From: Croceicoccus marinus
Lineage (GTDB): Bacteria > Pseudomonadota > Alphaproteobacteria > Sphingomonadales > Sphingomonadaceae
NCBI RefSeq assembly: GCF_001661675.2
Contig: NZ_CP019603.1
Location: 1-64,000, forward strand
Length of the DNA: 64,000 bases
Direction: 5' to 3'
In this document: positions 28,781-39,287 of the stretch, in pieces
Position numbering within the stretch: position 1 is the stretch's first letter
Layout of the letters: each line of letters begins with the position of its first letter
Notes under the pieces: generated by a model
What the model saw: only the letters and a program-made list of their open reading frames with translations
The model's database searches: none
Told to the model about the DNA's origin: nothing
Made by a program: the position numbers and the translations under genes

Positions 28781-29527
28781 ATGAAGGCCCTGGTGCCCGT
28801 GAAGCGGGTTATTGACTATAACGTGAAGCCGCGTGTGAAAGCGGACGGCTCGGGCGTGGATCTTGCGAACGTGAAAATGAGCATGAACCCGTTTGACGAG
28901 ATCGCGGTGGAAGAAGCGATCCGGCTGAAGGAAGCGGGCAAGATCGACGAGATCGTGGCCGTCTCCATCGGCCCGGCGAAGGCGCAGGAGACGCTGCGCA
29001 CGGCGCTGGCGATGGGCGCGGATAGCGCGGTGCTGGTCGAGACGGACGACACCGTGGAGCCGCTCGCGGTGGCGAAGATCCTGAAGGCCGTGGCCGCAGA
29101 GGTCGAACCGGGCCTCATCATCCTGGGCAAGCAGGCGATCGACGATGATGCGAACCAGACCGGCCAGATGCTGGCTGCGCTGATGGATCTGCCGCAGGGC
29201 ACCTTTGCATCGAAGGTCGAGGTCGAGGGTGACAGCGTCAGCGTGACCCGCGAAGTCGATGGCGGGCTGGAGACGGTGAAGCTGTCGCTGCCTGCGATTA
29301 TCACCACCGATTTGCGCCTGAACGAGCCGCGCTATGCTTCGCTGCCCAACATCATGAAGGCGAAGAAGAAGCCTCTCGAGACCAAGACCCCGGCCGATTA
29401 CGGCGTGGATATCGCGCCGCGCCTGAAGACGCTGACCGTCGCCGAACCGCCGGTGCGGCAGGCGGGCATGAAGGTCGCCGATGTCGATGAACTGGTCGCC
29501 AAATTGAAGAACATGGGAGTCGCATGA
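28781..29527 (+). CDS. etfB: Electron transfer flavoprotein, beta subunit
   Basis: ETF takes electrons from acyl-CoA dehydrogenases. The beta subunit binds AMP. 248 residues. [40 protein letters not shown] and [20 protein letters not shown] are conserved ETF-beta blocks, with the ETF signature around [20 protein letters not shown]. It is the first of three coupled genes (etfB-etfA-ETF-QO). Confidence 0.96.
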   Translation: MKALVPVKRVIDYNVKPRVKADGSGVDLANVKMSMNPFDEIAVEEAIRLKEAGKIDEIVAVSIGPAKAQETLRTALAMGADSAVLVETDDTVEPLAVAKILKAVAAEVEPGLIILGKQAIDDDANQTGQMLAALMDLPQGTFASKVEVEGDSVSVTREVDGGLETVKLSLPAIITTDLRLNEPRYASLPNIMKAKKKPLETKTPADYGVDIAPRLKTLTVAEPPVRQAGMKVADVDELVAKLKNMGVA

Positions 29528-30456
29528 TGAAGACGCTCGTTTATGTCGATCACGACAGTGCCAATCTGGGCGATGCGACCCTCGCCACCGTCACTGCCGC
29601 CTCGAAGCTGGGCGAAGTGCACCTGCTGGTCGCGGGCGCGGGCTGCGGCGCGGTGGGCGAAGCCGCAAGCAAGATCGCGGGCGTGGGCAAGGTCCATGTC
29701 GCCGACGATGCAGCCTTTGAACACCAGCTGGCCGAGAATGTCGCGCCGCTTGTCACCTCGCTGATGGATCATCATGACGCGGTGCTGTTCCCGGCCACGA
29801 CCACCGGCAAGAACATCGCGCCGCGCGTGGCGGCGCTGCTCGATGTCATGCAGATCAGCGACATCCTCTCGGTCGAGGGCGAGAAGACCTTCACGCGTCC
29901 GATCTATGCGGGCAACGCGATTGCGACCGTTGAATCGACCGATGCGAAGCTGGTCATCACCGTACGCGGCACTGCCTTCGACAAGGCCGAGGCCGAGGGC
30001 GGATCGGCTGCCATCGAGGCGGTCGCCTCCACCGGCGATGCGGGCAAATCCAGCTTCGTCGGCGCCGAGATCGCCAAGAGCGAACGCCCGGGACTGACCA
30101 GCGCCAAGATCATCGTGTCGGGCGGCCGCGCGCTGAAGGACAGCGAAACCTTCGAAAGCGTCATCATGCCGCTCGCCGACAAGCTCGGCGCGGGCGTGGG
30201 CGCATCGCGTGCTGCCGTGGACGCGGGCTATGTCCCCAACGACTACCAGGTCGGCCAGACCGGCAAGATCGTGGCACCGGAAGTCTATATCGCCATCGGC
30301 ATCTCGGGCGCGATCCAGCACCTTGCGGGGATGAAGGATAGCAAGACCATCATCGCCATCAACAAGGACGAAGACGCACCCATCTTCCAGGTCGCTGACA
30401 TCGGCCTCGTCGCGGATCTGTACAAGGCCGTGCCGGAGTTGACTGAAGGCCTATGA
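29524..30456 (+). CDS. etfA: Electron transfer flavoprotein, alpha subunit
   Basis: The alpha subunit holds the redox FAD. 310 residues. [20 protein letters not shown] and [20 protein letters not shown], followed by [19 protein letters not shown], are the FAD-binding signature of ETF-alpha. It begins in the 4-base overlap with etfB (two adjacent ATGs at 29524 and 29527) and overlaps the ETF-quinone oxidoreductase start by four bases. Confidence 0.96.
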   Translation: MMKTLVYVDHDSANLGDATLATVTAASKLGEVHLLVAGAGCGAVGEAASKIAGVGKVHVADDAAFEHQLAENVAPLVTSLMDHHDAVLFPATTTGKNIAPRVAALLDVMQISDILSVEGEKTFTRPIYAGNAIATVESTDAKLVITVRGTAFDKAEAEGGSAAIEAVASTGDAGKSSFVGAEIAKSERPGLTSAKIIVSGGRALKDSETFESVIMPLADKLGAGVGASRAAVDAGYVPNDYQVGQTGKIVAPEVYIAIGISGAIQHLAGMKDSKTIIAINKDEDAPIFQVADIGLVADLYKAVPELTEGL

Positions 30457-32105
30457 CCACACGCGAATCCATGCCTTATGATGTCGTCATCGTCGGTGGC
30501 GGCGTTGCGGGATTGGGCGCCGCGATCCGGCTGAAGCAGGTGAACGCGGATCTTGAAGTCTGCGTGCTTGAGAAGGGATCGGAGATCGGGGCGCATATAT
30601 TGTCGGGCGCGGTGGTCGATCCCAAGGCGCTGGACGAGCTGCTGCCCGACTGGCGCGATGACGATTGCCCGATGGCCGAGACCCCAGTGACCGATAACTG
30701 GCACTGGACCCTGTCGGCCAAGGGCAAGTTCGCCATGCCGCACATCATGATGCCGCCCTTTATGTCGAACGATGGCAATTACACCGGTTCGCTGGGCAGC
30801 CTGTGCCGCTGGCTTGCCGAAAAGGCCGAAGGGCTGGGCGTGGAAATCTTCCCCGGCTTCCCGGCGGCCGAGGTGCTTTACAACGATGACGGTTCGGTCA
30901 AGGGCGTTGCGACCGGCGACATGGGCGTGGCCGCCGATGGCAGCCACAAGCCGGACTATCAGCCCGGCATGGAGCTGCACGGCAAATATACGCTGTTTGC
31001 CGAAGGCGCGCGCGGGTCGCTGACCAAGCAGTTGAAGGCGAAATTCGACCTTGAGGCCGATTGCGAGCCGCAGGTCTATGGCCTTGGCATGAAGGAATTG
31101 TGGGACATCGATCCCAAGAAGCACGTTCCGGGCCGCGTGCTCCACACGCAGGGCTGGCCGCTCTCTGAGAACGACGCATGGGGCGGCGGCTTCCTCTACC
31201 ACCAGGCGAACGGTCAGGTGGCCTTGGGCTTCGTTGTCGCATTGGATTACAAGAACCCCTATCTCTACCCGTTCGAGGAATTCCAGCGCTGGAAGCAGCA
31301 CCCGGAAATCCGCGCCATTCTCGAAGGCGGCAAGCGCGTGTCATACGGCGCGCGCGTCATCAACGAAGGCGGCTGGCAGTCGGTGCCGAAGCTCACCTTC
31401 CCCGGCGGCGCCTTGATCGGGTGCAGCGCCGGCTTCGTCAACGTGCCGCGCATCAAGGGCAGCCATACCGCGATGAAGTCGGGCATGCTGGCGGCCGAGG
31501 CCGTTGCCGCGGCCATCGCCTCTGACCGCGCAGGTGACGAGGTCGTCGATTACGAGACGACCCTGCGTTCGAGCTGGATCGCGGACGAATTGCAGAAGGT
31601 GAAGAACGCCGAGCCTGCGGTTGCCAAGTTCGGCGGCGCGATCGGCACCATCGTCGCGGGCGCGGACATGTGGATGCGCACTTTGAAGATCGGCCTGCCG
31701 ATCACGATGAAGCACCACCGCGACTGCGACCAGACGATGCGGGCGGATCTGTTCAAGCCGATCCAATACCCCAAGCCTGATGGCGTGATCAGCTTCGACC
31801 GGCTGTCATCGGTCTTCCTGTCGAACACCAATCACGAGGAAGACCAGCCCTGCCATCTTCAGCTCAAGGACCCGGATGTTCCGCTGAAGATCAACCTGCC
31901 GGTCTATGCCGGGCCTGCGGCGCGTTACTGCCCGGCGGGGGTGTATGAATATACCGGTCTCGACGAAGAGGGCGCAGAGCTCAAATTCGTGATCAACGCG
32001 CAGAACTGCGTCCACTGCAAGACCTGCGACATCAAGGACCCGACCCAGAACATCAACTGGGTCACCCCCGAAGGCGGCGGCGGGCCCAATTATCCCAATA
32101 TGTGA
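30453..32105 (+). CDS. Electron transfer flavoprotein-ubiquinone oxidoreductase
   Basis: Membrane-attached flavoprotein that passes electrons from ETF to ubiquinone. 550 residues. [20 protein letters not shown] is the FAD site. [20 protein letters not shown], with an earlier Cys in ARYCPAG, is the 4Fe-4S site, and [15 protein letters not shown] the usual C-terminus. Its presence completes a local route from acyl-CoA dehydrogenase to the respiratory chain. Such genes are normally single-copy housekeeping, so a copy inside a catabolic island suggests heavy acyl-CoA dehydrogenation load or a pathway-dedicated set. Confidence 0.96.
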   Translation: MTTRESMPYDVVIVGGGVAGLGAAIRLKQVNADLEVCVLEKGSEIGAHILSGAVVDPKALDELLPDWRDDDCPMAETPVTDNWHWTLSAKGKFAMPHIMMPPFMSNDGNYTGSLGSLCRWLAEKAEGLGVEIFPGFPAAEVLYNDDGSVKGVATGDMGVAADGSHKPDYQPGMELHGKYTLFAEGARGSLTKQLKAKFDLEADCEPQVYGLGMKELWDIDPKKHVPGRVLHTQGWPLSENDAWGGGFLYHQANGQVALGFVVALDYKNPYLYPFEEFQRWKQHPEIRAILEGGKRVSYGARVINEGGWQSVPKLTFPGGALIGCSAGFVNVPRIKGSHTAMKSGMLAAEAVAAAIASDRAGDEVVDYETTLRSSWIADELQKVKNAEPAVAKFGGAIGTIVAGADMWMRTLKIGLPITMKHHRDCDQTMRADLFKPIQYPKPDGVISFDRLSSVFLSNTNHEEDQPCHLQLKDPDVPLKINLPVYAGPAARYCPAGVYEYTGLDEEGAELKFVINAQNCVHCKTCDIKDPTQNINWVTPEGGGGPNYPNM

Positions 32106-32129
32106 GCGGGCGGCACTCGCTGGATGTAG

Positions 32130-32906
32130 TCAGCGGACGTAAAGTCCGCCGTTCATGTCCAGCGTTGCCCCGACGAAAAAGCCGCCGCGGTCTGATGCCA
32201 GCAGGGCCGTCGCTGCGGCAATCTCGCTGACCTCCATGAAGCGACCGATCGGGACCTTGCCTTCCACCATGGCGATCTGTTCGTCCGACAAACGAGCCTT
32301 CGCCGTGGCGATGGGGCCGGGGGAAATCGCATTCACCGTGATCCCCTTGTCGGCCAGCAATTGCGCGAAATATTTCGTCAGCATGATCGCGCCGGCCTTG
32401 GATGAGGCATAATGCGGCGAAGCAACCGTGCCGCCGTTTTGCCCTGCCAATGAGGTGATATTGACGATTCGGCCATAGCCGTTTTCCGTCATGTGATCCT
32501 TGAAGACCTGGCAGCCCAGAAAAACGCTGCGCATGTTGATGGCGACGATCTCGTCGAATTCCTCTGGCGTGATGTCGTCAACCGGTGTGCGCTTTGCAAA
32601 GCCGGCATTGTTCACCAGAATATCGACCTTGCTCCATTTGGCGATGACGGCATCGCGTCCGGCGATGAAATCATCCTTGCTGCGTACGTCGAGCGAGACC
32701 ACCATAACGCTCTCGCCCGAAGGGTCGAGGGACCCGGCGACGGCCGAAGCCGCCGCCAGGTCGATATCGCAGATCGCAACATTTCCGCCCCCCGCGTGAA
32801 TTTCGCGGCATATGGCCTCGCCAACGCCCTTGGCGCCGCCGGTTACCATCGCAGTCCGCCCTTCGAACGAGAAGGAGCCGGGCTGGGGGATTTCATTAAG
32901 GGTCAT
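32130..32906 (-). CDS. Short-chain dehydrogenase/reductase (SDR)
   Basis: NAD(P)-dependent oxidoreductase, 258 residues. MVTGGAKGVGEAICREIHAG holds the TGxxxGxG nucleotide site. CDIDLAAA with Asp after the second strand suggests NAD. VNNAGFAKRT is the NAG motif; the catalytic Ser lies in NITSLAGQNGG, and Tyr and Lys in HYASSKAGAIM. It follows the TonB receptor gene on the same strand after 21 bp and is probably in the same unit. It converges on the ETF-QO gene. Confidence 0.9.
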   Translation of the reverse strand: MTLNEIPQPGSFSFEGRTAMVTGGAKGVGEAICREIHAGGGNVAICDIDLAAASAVAGSLDPSGESVMVVSLDVRSKDDFIAGRDAVIAKWSKVDILVNNAGFAKRTPVDDITPEEFDEIVAINMRSVFLGCQVFKDHMTENGYGRIVNITSLAGQNGGTVASPHYASSKAGAIMLTKYFAQLLADKGITVNAISPGPIATAKARLSDEQIAMVEGKVPIGRFMEVSEIAAATALLASDRGGFFVGATLDMNGGLYVR

Positions 32907-32927
32907 GTCGCGATCCAGTTCCTTGAC

Positions 32928-35213
32928 TTAGTACTTGTAGCCCAGCGTCACGCCATAGCTGCGCGGGGTATTGGTGAAGATCTTCCAGTACCGGGACTGA
33001 CCCGTCGGAACGACGAGGAAGGCCGTAATGTCGTCGGCATGCATGATCTGGAAATTATTGGTCAGGTTCTTGCCCCACAGACCAAGGTTCCAGCGCCCAT
33101 CGGCACTTTCATAGTTCAGACGCGCGTTGAGCGTGCGCCCGCGCGTGTCGTCATACAGGTTCTGCCAGGCCGAGAGATTATTCGCGTCATCGGTGGAGAT
33201 GCGCGAAGAATAGTTGAATTCGACCTGCGGCGTCAGGATCGCGCCATTGGGCAGATAGGCATCGTATTTGGCGCGCGCCAGGAACGAGTGCTTGGGCGCA
33301 TATTTCGCCGGATTGCCCGAATAGTCGACATTGACCAGCGGGTCGTAGAGCGACGTATATTCGCCATCGAGATAGGTGTAGTTGAAGGTCAGCTGCAGCC
33401 CGTCGACCGGACGAAGCTTAGATTCAAGTTCCATGCCCTGCATCTTCAGCGTGCCGTTGAACGTGTGCGCCACGCCGCCCGCGCCCGAGAAGTTCTGCAG
33501 ATCCTTCGTTTCCTGGTCGAACAGCGCGACGTTGAGGTCAAGCATATTGCCGAACAGGCGGGTCTTCGCGCCGATTTCGAAGTTGCGCGCCTTTTCCGGA
33601 TCCAGCGGGATGGTCGGGTTAAGATAGGCATTGTCGACGAAACCGCCCGATTTGAAGCCCTTGGCATAGGTTGCATACAGGTTCACGCCATCCATCGGCT
33701 CGTACTTGACGGTGAAGCGCGGAGTGAACGCGTCCCAGCTTTCACCGCCCGAGGCTTCGACGTCGCCCGGAAAGCCAAGGCCGGGGATGCCATCAGGATC
33801 GGTGGTCGAAAAGGCGCGGTAGTCGATCGACTTCTTGTCTTTCGTGTAACGGCCACCGGCAACGACCGAGATTCGGTCGGTTACTTCGAAGGTCAGTTCT
33901 CCGAAGATTGCGTAGGACTTGACCTTGCCGTCCTGAATGCGGGTGATGTTCGAGACATCCGGGTTGGTGCGGATGCGTCCGTCGAACACGCTTTCTGGCA
34001 GCGGGCTGTAATAGAAGATGTTCGTCGTCGAGACATCGGCGTTGAGGTAATAGACGCCCACCACATAGGACAGGCGATTGGGTGCGGACGCATAACGCAG
34101 TTCCTGCGTGAAGCTGCGATTCTTTACGTCCTGCCGACGGTCGAAAACGGGCACGACCGTTCCGACGGGAATGTCGTCGTTGATCGCGTGGCTGTCGTTC
34201 ATGCGATAGCCGGTGATCGCGGTCAGCGTACCGCCCATCAGGTCAAGATCACCGCGCAGGTAACCGCCCCGCAGGCGCTGCCTGTATGGTGAGGGGGCGT
34301 AGTCGTTATTCGTCCACTCGTCATTGGTGAAATCGCCGAAGGTATCGGGCACAACCTGATCGCCGCCAATGCCCAGATGGATCGAACCGGCATTGCCCTT
34401 GGTATAGGAATAATCCCCAGCCAGAACGATCTCGAGCGTGTCTGTCGGGGTGAACAGCAGTTTGCCGCGCATGGCATAGCCATCGGTCTCGCCGTAATTG
34501 CCGGGCTGGTTGGGGGTCTTGATCAAACCGTCGGAGCGCTCGGTCGAGAATGCGAAGCGGGCGGCCAGCTTGTCTTCCACGACGGTGCCGTTGACGACGC
34601 CTTCGGTGCGGAAATAGCCGCCATTGCCGCCGGTGACCTGCAACGAATACTCGTCGCCGAATTCGGGGTTGTTCGTCACGACCGCGATGGCGCCACCCAC
34701 GACGTTGCGGCCGAACAGCGTGCCCTGCGGCCCGCGCAGCACCTCGACACGGTTAACGTCATAGAAGTTCGCGTTCAGGTCGTTGTTGAACACGTAATAG
34801 ATGTCATCCTGGAAATAGGCGACGGGCGTGTCGAGTGTCGCGGTGCGAAAGGTCGACACATTGCCGCGGATCGAAAGGATCGAAAGCGACTTGTCAGACG
34901 TGTTGACGGTGATGCCGGGAAGCTCGGTGGTGAGCGCGGTCGGGCTGAAGACCTGCTGTTCGGCAAGGTCCGCGCCGCCGAACGCAGCGATCGAGAAGGG
35001 AACGTCGCGCACAGTCGATTCGCGGCGTTGAGCGGTCACGATGATTTCCTGCGTGTCGTCCCGGCGGACAGGCCCCTCAGTCATCTGATCGGAGTCCTCA
35101 TCACCTACCGAATCCGATGATGCCGTGGTTGGTGCGTCCTGTGCGAATGCGGGCGTGGCAAAGCAGGCCGCGATGGCAAGGCATGACGTAAGTGTCTGAA
35201 TATAGTTCTTCAT
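32928..35213 (-). CDS. TonB-dependent outer-membrane receptor
   Basis: ATG 35213 (MKNYIQTLTSCLAIAACFAT) gives a signal peptide cut after AFAQ and a 761-residue product; GGGAGAGAAG precedes it. The plug begins EIIVTAQRRESTVRDVPFSI, the TonB-box region of the sphingomonad FyuA-like receptors, and has EVLRGPQGTLFGRNVVGGAI. The barrel ends at the aromatic YGVTLGYKY. It is divergent from the Rieske oxygenase operon, with GntR-type site 3 between them, which ties it to uptake of that pathway's substrate. The cargo is unknown. Confidence 0.92.
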   Translation of the reverse strand: MKNYIQTLTSCLAIAACFATPAFAQDAPTTASSDSVGDEDSDQMTEGPVRRDDTQEIIVTAQRRESTVRDVPFSIAAFGGADLAEQQVFSPTALTTELPGITVNTSDKSLSILSIRGNVSTFRTATLDTPVAYFQDDIYYVFNNDLNANFYDVNRVEVLRGPQGTLFGRNVVGGAIAVVTNNPEFGDEYSLQVTGGNGGYFRTEGVVNGTVVEDKLAARFAFSTERSDGLIKTPNQPGNYGETDGYAMRGKLLFTPTDTLEIVLAGDYSYTKGNAGSIHLGIGGDQVVPDTFGDFTNDEWTNNDYAPSPYRQRLRGGYLRGDLDLMGGTLTAITGYRMNDSHAINDDIPVGTVVPVFDRRQDVKNRSFTQELRYASAPNRLSYVVGVYYLNADVSTTNIFYYSPLPESVFDGRIRTNPDVSNITRIQDGKVKSYAIFGELTFEVTDRISVVAGGRYTKDKKSIDYRAFSTTDPDGIPGLGFPGDVEASGGESWDAFTPRFTVKYEPMDGVNLYATYAKGFKSGGFVDNAYLNPTIPLDPEKARNFEIGAKTRLFGNMLDLNVALFDQETKDLQNFSGAGGVAHTFNGTLKMQGMELESKLRPVDGLQLTFNYTYLDGEYTSLYDPLVNVDYSGNPAKYAPKHSFLARAKYDAYLPNGAILTPQVEFNYSSRISTDDANNLSAWQNLYDDTRGRTLNARLNYESADGRWNLGLWGKNLTNNFQIMHADDITAFLVVPTGQSRYWKIFTNTPRSYGVTLGYKY

Positions 35214-35313
35214 TTCTGGTCTTCTCTCCCTGAAGCCGATTGAACGATTGTGTTCTGGAGCGCAGAAAGAGCGATGAAGAGAAATAATAGCAATAGCATC
35301 GTCCCTATTTTCG

Positions 35314-35328
35314 AATGGTACAACCATA
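35314..35328. promoter_or_regulatory. GntR(FadR/PdhR-like) operator candidate, site 3, between TonB receptor and Rieske operon
   Basis: AATGGTACAACCATA has intact TGGTNNNACCA arms with one outer mismatch. It is 101 bp from the receptor start and 131 bp from the oxygenase start, placed to control both. Confidence 0.6.
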
Positions 35329-35458
35329 TTCCGATTGGGGCTGTGGCGGCAGAACATTTAGCTCGGAATCGAAATGCCGTCCGGACATCCGGGTGCAAGC
35401 GGGGGGCGACCGGGGGTCGGCCCAGCACAATGACAGAACCAGAAACTGTGAGGATCAA

Positions 35459-36772
35459 ATGCAGACCAAGGACAGCGAAGACCTGACCCGCGTGGGCCCG
35501 GGCACCGTCATGGGTACATTCATGCGCCAATATTGGGTGCCGGCTTGCCTTTCATCGGAGCTGGTAGCCGATGGCGATCCGGTTCGCTTGATGATCATGT
35601 GCGAAAAGCTGATTGCCTTCCGTGACAGCAAAGGCCGCGTCGGCATAATGGACCACCGCTGCCCTCACCGTTGCGCCTCGCTCTTCATCGGCCGTAACGA
35701 GGAAAGTGGTATTCGCTGTGTCTATCATGGCTGGAAATTCGACGTTGACGGCAAGTGCGTCGACATGCCCTCGGTTCCTGCCCGCATGGACTTCAAGGAG
35801 CGTGTCCACGCCAAGGCCTACAAGACCTATGAGGCGAATGGACTGATCTGGGTGTACATGGGTGCCGATCAGGACAATCCTCCGCCGCACCCGCAGATCG
35901 AGGCTGCGATGCATCCCGATGCCGAGATCTGGTGTCTGCAGCGCGACTGCAACTGGCTCCAGGCGCTGGAAGGCGACATCGACACCAGCCATGTCGGCTT
36001 CCTCCACGTCGGTTCCTTGAAGGCCGAGGATCTGGACGAGGATCACCCGATGCGTCCGACCGTCCTCAACCGCGCGCCGGAATATGAAGTCGCGCAGTCC
36101 GACTGGGGCGTGATGTATGGCGGCTATCGTCCGAACGACGACGGGCAGATGTCATGGCGCGTGGCGCATTACATGTTCCCGTTCTGGACGCAGACACCCA
36201 ATAATCGCTTTGCCACCCGCGCCATCGCCCGCGCTTGGGTTCCGATCGACGATGAACACTCGATGCTGTTCGACATCACCTGCGGCAGCGATGCGGGCAA
36301 CCCTGCCTATACCTCGACGCTGAAGGACGGCACGCCGCTGTTCGACGTGATCAGCTATGCGCCCAACACCACCGACTGGTACGGCCGCTGGCGCTCGACC
36401 GACAGCGAAGCGAACGATTGGGCGATCGACCGCGATTCCCAGCGCAACGGCACCCAGTTCACCGGCATTCCGAACATCACCATGCAGGATCAGGCCGTGA
36501 CCGAGAGCATGGGGCCGATCACCGACCACAGTTTCGAGAACCTGGCCCCGACCGACCAGATGATCGCGCGTGTCCGTCGCCGGGTTTTGATGGCCGCGCG
36601 CGCCGTGGCCGAAGGCAAGGCGCCCGCACCCGGCGCGCAGGAACCGGAAGTGTTCTACAATGCGCGAGCCGGTTCCTTCCTGCATAACCCCGATGACAGC
36701 CTTGCCGGTGCCTATGAAACCGCGCTGTCCAAGGCAACGCGCTGGGGCAAGGAGGTCGAGGCGGCCGAATAA
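35459..36772 (+). CDS. Rieske non-haem iron oxygenase, phthalate 4,5-dioxygenase type
   Basis: Oxygenase of the two-component type that works with a phthalate-dioxygenase-reductase-like partner. ATG 35459 gives 437 residues; the upstream frame to 35315 is not native. Rieske ligands are Cys68/His70 (HRCPHRCASLF) and Cys87/His90 (IRCVYHGWKFDVDGKCVDMP). Iron ligands are His178 and His183 in EGDIDTSHVGFLHVG. GPGTVMGTFMRQYWVPACLS at the start is typical. Members hydroxylate rings or O-/N-demethylate; LigXa is one demethylase of the group. The matching reductase gene follows after 77 bp. Confidence 0.92.
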   Translation: MQTKDSEDLTRVGPGTVMGTFMRQYWVPACLSSELVADGDPVRLMIMCEKLIAFRDSKGRVGIMDHRCPHRCASLFIGRNEESGIRCVYHGWKFDVDGKCVDMPSVPARMDFKERVHAKAYKTYEANGLIWVYMGADQDNPPPHPQIEAAMHPDAEIWCLQRDCNWLQALEGDIDTSHVGFLHVGSLKAEDLDEDHPMRPTVLNRAPEYEVAQSDWGVMYGGYRPNDDGQMSWRVAHYMFPFWTQTPNNRFATRAIARAWVPIDDEHSMLFDITCGSDAGNPAYTSTLKDGTPLFDVISYAPNTTDWYGRWRSTDSEANDWAIDRDSQRNGTQFTGIPNITMQDQAVTESMGPITDHSFENLAPTDQMIARVRRRVLMAARAVAEGKAPAPGAQEPEVFYNARAGSFLHNPDDSLAGAYETALSKATRWGKEVEAAE

Positions 36773-36849
36773 GGCCCCACGGCTTCGGCTCCAGTTTCCG
36801 GTCAGCAAATTTCGGGGCCGGTGAAGGTCCGTCGTTTCGGGAGAGAACG

Positions 36850-37869
36850 ATGCGAGATGTAGAGGACATGCAATACGCGGGCGAGGTCGAGACCCCCGAG
36901 ATCGACGACACGCCTGCGTATGGGCAAGGAAGTACCATGAAAGCCAGAATCAAGAAGATCGAATGGGAAGCGGACGGGATCAACTCCTACTTCCTGACCA
37001 CGCTCGACGGGCAGGACATGCCCGCATTCGAACCGGGCGCGCATGTCGATGTCCAGCTCAAGCCGGGTCTGACCCGCAGCTACTCGCTGGTCAACGATCC
37101 GAAAGAACGCCGCTATTACGAGATCGCGGTCCACCATGCGATCGACAGCCGCGGTGGATCGCGCCACATTCACGAGGTGTGGCGCGTAGGCGAAATCGTC
37201 GAGATCTCGGCGCCAAAGAACAATTTCCCGATGCACGAAGATGCCGCGCATACCGTGCTGATCGCGGGCGGCATCGGCGTTACCCCGATGCTGCCGATGA
37301 TCGCGCGGCTTGAGGATCTGGGAAAAAGCTGGGAGCTGCATTACGTGGCCGCCACGCCCGAGCGTGCCGCCTATGTCGACCGGATTGCCGCTTTTCCCAA
37401 TGCGAAGATCGTGTTCGACGGGATCGAGGGCGGGGCAAAGCTCGACCTTGCAGGGCTGAGCGAAAGCGCGCCCGGCGATGCCCATCTGTATTGCTGCGGT
37501 CCGGGCGGGATGCTGGATGCCTTCGTCGCGCTTAACAAGGGGCGTCCTTCCGAGAACGTCCATATCGAATATTTCTCGGCCGAGACCGAAATCGCGACCG
37601 ATGGCGGCTATGCGCTTGAACTGACGCGCAGCGGCAAGACCATTACCGTGGCCGAAGGCGAGACCATGCTCGATGCGCTGCTGACGGCGGGTGTCGATAT
37701 CGGCTTTGCCTGTTCGGAAGGCGTGTGCGGCACCTGTCAGGTCAAGGTGCTGGACGGCGTGCCCGATCACCGCGACCACTTCCTGACCGACGAAGAGAAG
37801 GCGGCAAACACTTCGGTGATGGTCTGCTGCTCCGGCTCGTTCTCATCGAAATTGGTGCTCGACATCTAA
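36850..37869 (+). CDS. Phthalate dioxygenase reductase-type FMN/2Fe-2S oxidoreductase
   Basis: Passes electrons from NAD(P)H via FMN and a C-terminal plant-type ferredoxin to the oxygenase. RSYSLVNDPKERRYYEIAV is the flavin site; VLIAGGIGVTPMLPMIARL and HLYCCGPGGMLDAFVAL form the nucleotide site. The cluster ligands are in CSEGVCGTCQVKV plus Cys in VMVCCSG near the end. From ATG 36850 (SD GGGAGAGAAC) it has 339 residues; ATG 36937 (SD AAGGAAG) would give the family's usual 310, without an acidic N-terminal extension. The choice is open. Confidence 0.93.
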   Translation: MRDVEDMQYAGEVETPEIDDTPAYGQGSTMKARIKKIEWEADGINSYFLTTLDGQDMPAFEPGAHVDVQLKPGLTRSYSLVNDPKERRYYEIAVHHAIDSRGGSRHIHEVWRVGEIVEISAPKNNFPMHEDAAHTVLIAGGIGVTPMLPMIARLEDLGKSWELHYVAATPERAAYVDRIAAFPNAKIVFDGIEGGAKLDLAGLSESAPGDAHLYCCGPGGMLDAFVALNKGRPSENVHIEYFSAETEIATDGGYALELTRSGKTITVAEGETMLDALLTAGVDIGFACSEGVCGTCQVKVLDGVPDHRDHFLTDEEKAANTSVMVCCSGSFSSKLVLDI

Positions 37870-37937
37870 CAGAGCATCGATCCCGGTTTGATAGAGCCGC
37901 AAAGCGGCCGGCCGGTTCCAACGCAGGAGAGAGGATT

Positions 37938-39287
37938 TTGGCAGTTTCGCTGAGCAGCAATCAGCAGGGCGGTTTTCTCGATGCCCTGCCGCTGTCCTAT
38001 TACCAGATATGGTCGGTGCTGATGATCGCGGCGACCGTCGTGCTCGACGGGCTCGACAACCAGATGCTGGGCCTTGCCGCGCCATCGCTGATTGCCGAAT
38101 GGGACATAAGCCGGGATACGCTGGGCATGGTCTTTGCTCTGGGCTTTGTGGGCATGGCGATCGGCACGCTGGTCTCGGGCGTGATCGGCGATCTTGTCGG
38201 CAGGCGAGGGGCATTGCTGATCGGCGTGTCACTATTCGGCATTGCCACCTTGCTGACCGGATTTTCTACCGCGCTGTGGCAGGTCGCAGTGCTCAAGTTC
38301 CTGGCTGGCGCAGGGCTTGGCGGCGTACCCGGTACGGCGTCGGCCATGATCGCGGAATTCACGCCTGCGCGCTGGCGTAGCCAGGCGGTGACTTTCGGCG
38401 TCGTCTGCGTATCGATTGGCGGCGTGCTGGGCGGTCTTGCGGCGGCGGCGATCCTGCCTTCGCTCGGCTGGCGCTGGCTCTTCTATCTGGGCGGCGCGAT
38501 CACCATAGCCTTCGTTCTCTATCTTCTACTCGTCCTGCCGGAATCCCCGCAATATCTGCTGGACAGCGGTAAGCGCCGGGTCGAATTCGAAAAGGTGATG
38601 ACGCGCATCGGCCATCCCGATCCCGCTTCGCTAAAGGCGCAGGGCGCGGGCGGAGAGGTTGAAAAAATGCCGTTTTCCGCGCTGTTCGGCGCGGCGCATC
38701 TGCGCGATACGCTCGCACTCGCGCTGGCGATGTTTTCGGGCATGTTCATGATCTACCTGATGTTCAACTGGGCCCCCACTATGCTGACGACCAGTGGCTA
38801 TGACCTGAAACTGGCCAGCCTTGGCTTGACCAGTTTCAACATGGGCGGGGTGATCGGCGCGATGCTGGCATCCTTCGCCATTATCAAGCTGGGTTCGCGC
38901 ATTACACTTGTCACCATGGCGCTTGTCGGCACGCTGGTTTGCACCGCGCTGGCGATCTTGCCGATGGGCGCAGGTGGCAACGAGAACGCCATGCTGGGCC
39001 TGCTGGTCGCTATGGGCCTGTTCGCCAGCGCCGCGCAATCGGCCATGTTCGCCGTGGGCGCCCACGCGTTTCCCACCGGCGTCAGGGCGCGCGGGCTTGG
39101 CACCATGGGACTGTCCGGGCGTGCAGGCGCCATTGTCAGCGCATTGGCCGGCGCATGGCTTATCGGCGGCGGCGCACAGATGTTCTTCGGCGCGCTGGCC
39201 GTGCTGATGCTGGTCAATGCGATCGGGTTTCTAATCGTGCAAAGCCATATTCCGCGGCTTGACCGCAACCAGGAGAAGCCCGCGTGA
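37938..39287 (+). CDS. MFS transporter, aromatic acid:H+ symporter (AAHS)-like
   Basis: Inner-membrane uptake carrier, about 449 residues with twelve predicted helices. DGLDNQMLGLAAPSLIAEWD in the first helix and GVIGDLVGRRGALLIGVSLF in the 2-3 loop (the GxxxDxxGRR motif) fit the AAHS group (PcaK-like), as does LPESPQYLLDSGKR in the centre. A TTG start at 37938 fits best: AGGAGAGAGG lies a few bases before, and no ATG precedes the conserved start. Its stop overlaps the GMC gene by four bases. It should import an acidic substrate or intermediate. Confidence 0.87.
   Translation: MAVSLSSNQQGGFLDALPLSYYQIWSVLMIAATVVLDGLDNQMLGLAAPSLIAEWDISRDTLGMVFALGFVGMAIGTLVSGVIGDLVGRRGALLIGVSLFGIATLLTGFSTALWQVAVLKFLAGAGLGGVPGTASAMIAEFTPARWRSQAVTFGVVCVSIGGVLGGLAAAAILPSLGWRWLFYLGGAITIAFVLYLLLVLPESPQYLLDSGKRRVEFEKVMTRIGHPDPASLKAQGAGGEVEKMPFSALFGAAHLRDTLALALAMFSGMFMIYLMFNWAPTMLTTSGYDLKLASLGLTSFNMGGVIGAMLASFAIIKLGSRITLVTMALVGTLVCTALAILPMGAGGNENAMLGLLVAMGLFASAAQSAMFAVGAHAFPTGVRARGLGTMGLSGRAGAIVSALAGAWLIGGGAQMFFGALAVLMLVNAIGFLIVQSHIPRLDRNQEKPA

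Noticed and set aside
32493..34292. 599-codon plus-strand frame
   Set aside because: Antisense to the SDR and TonB receptor; composed of the usual His/Arg/Val-rich shadow sequence and has no motif.
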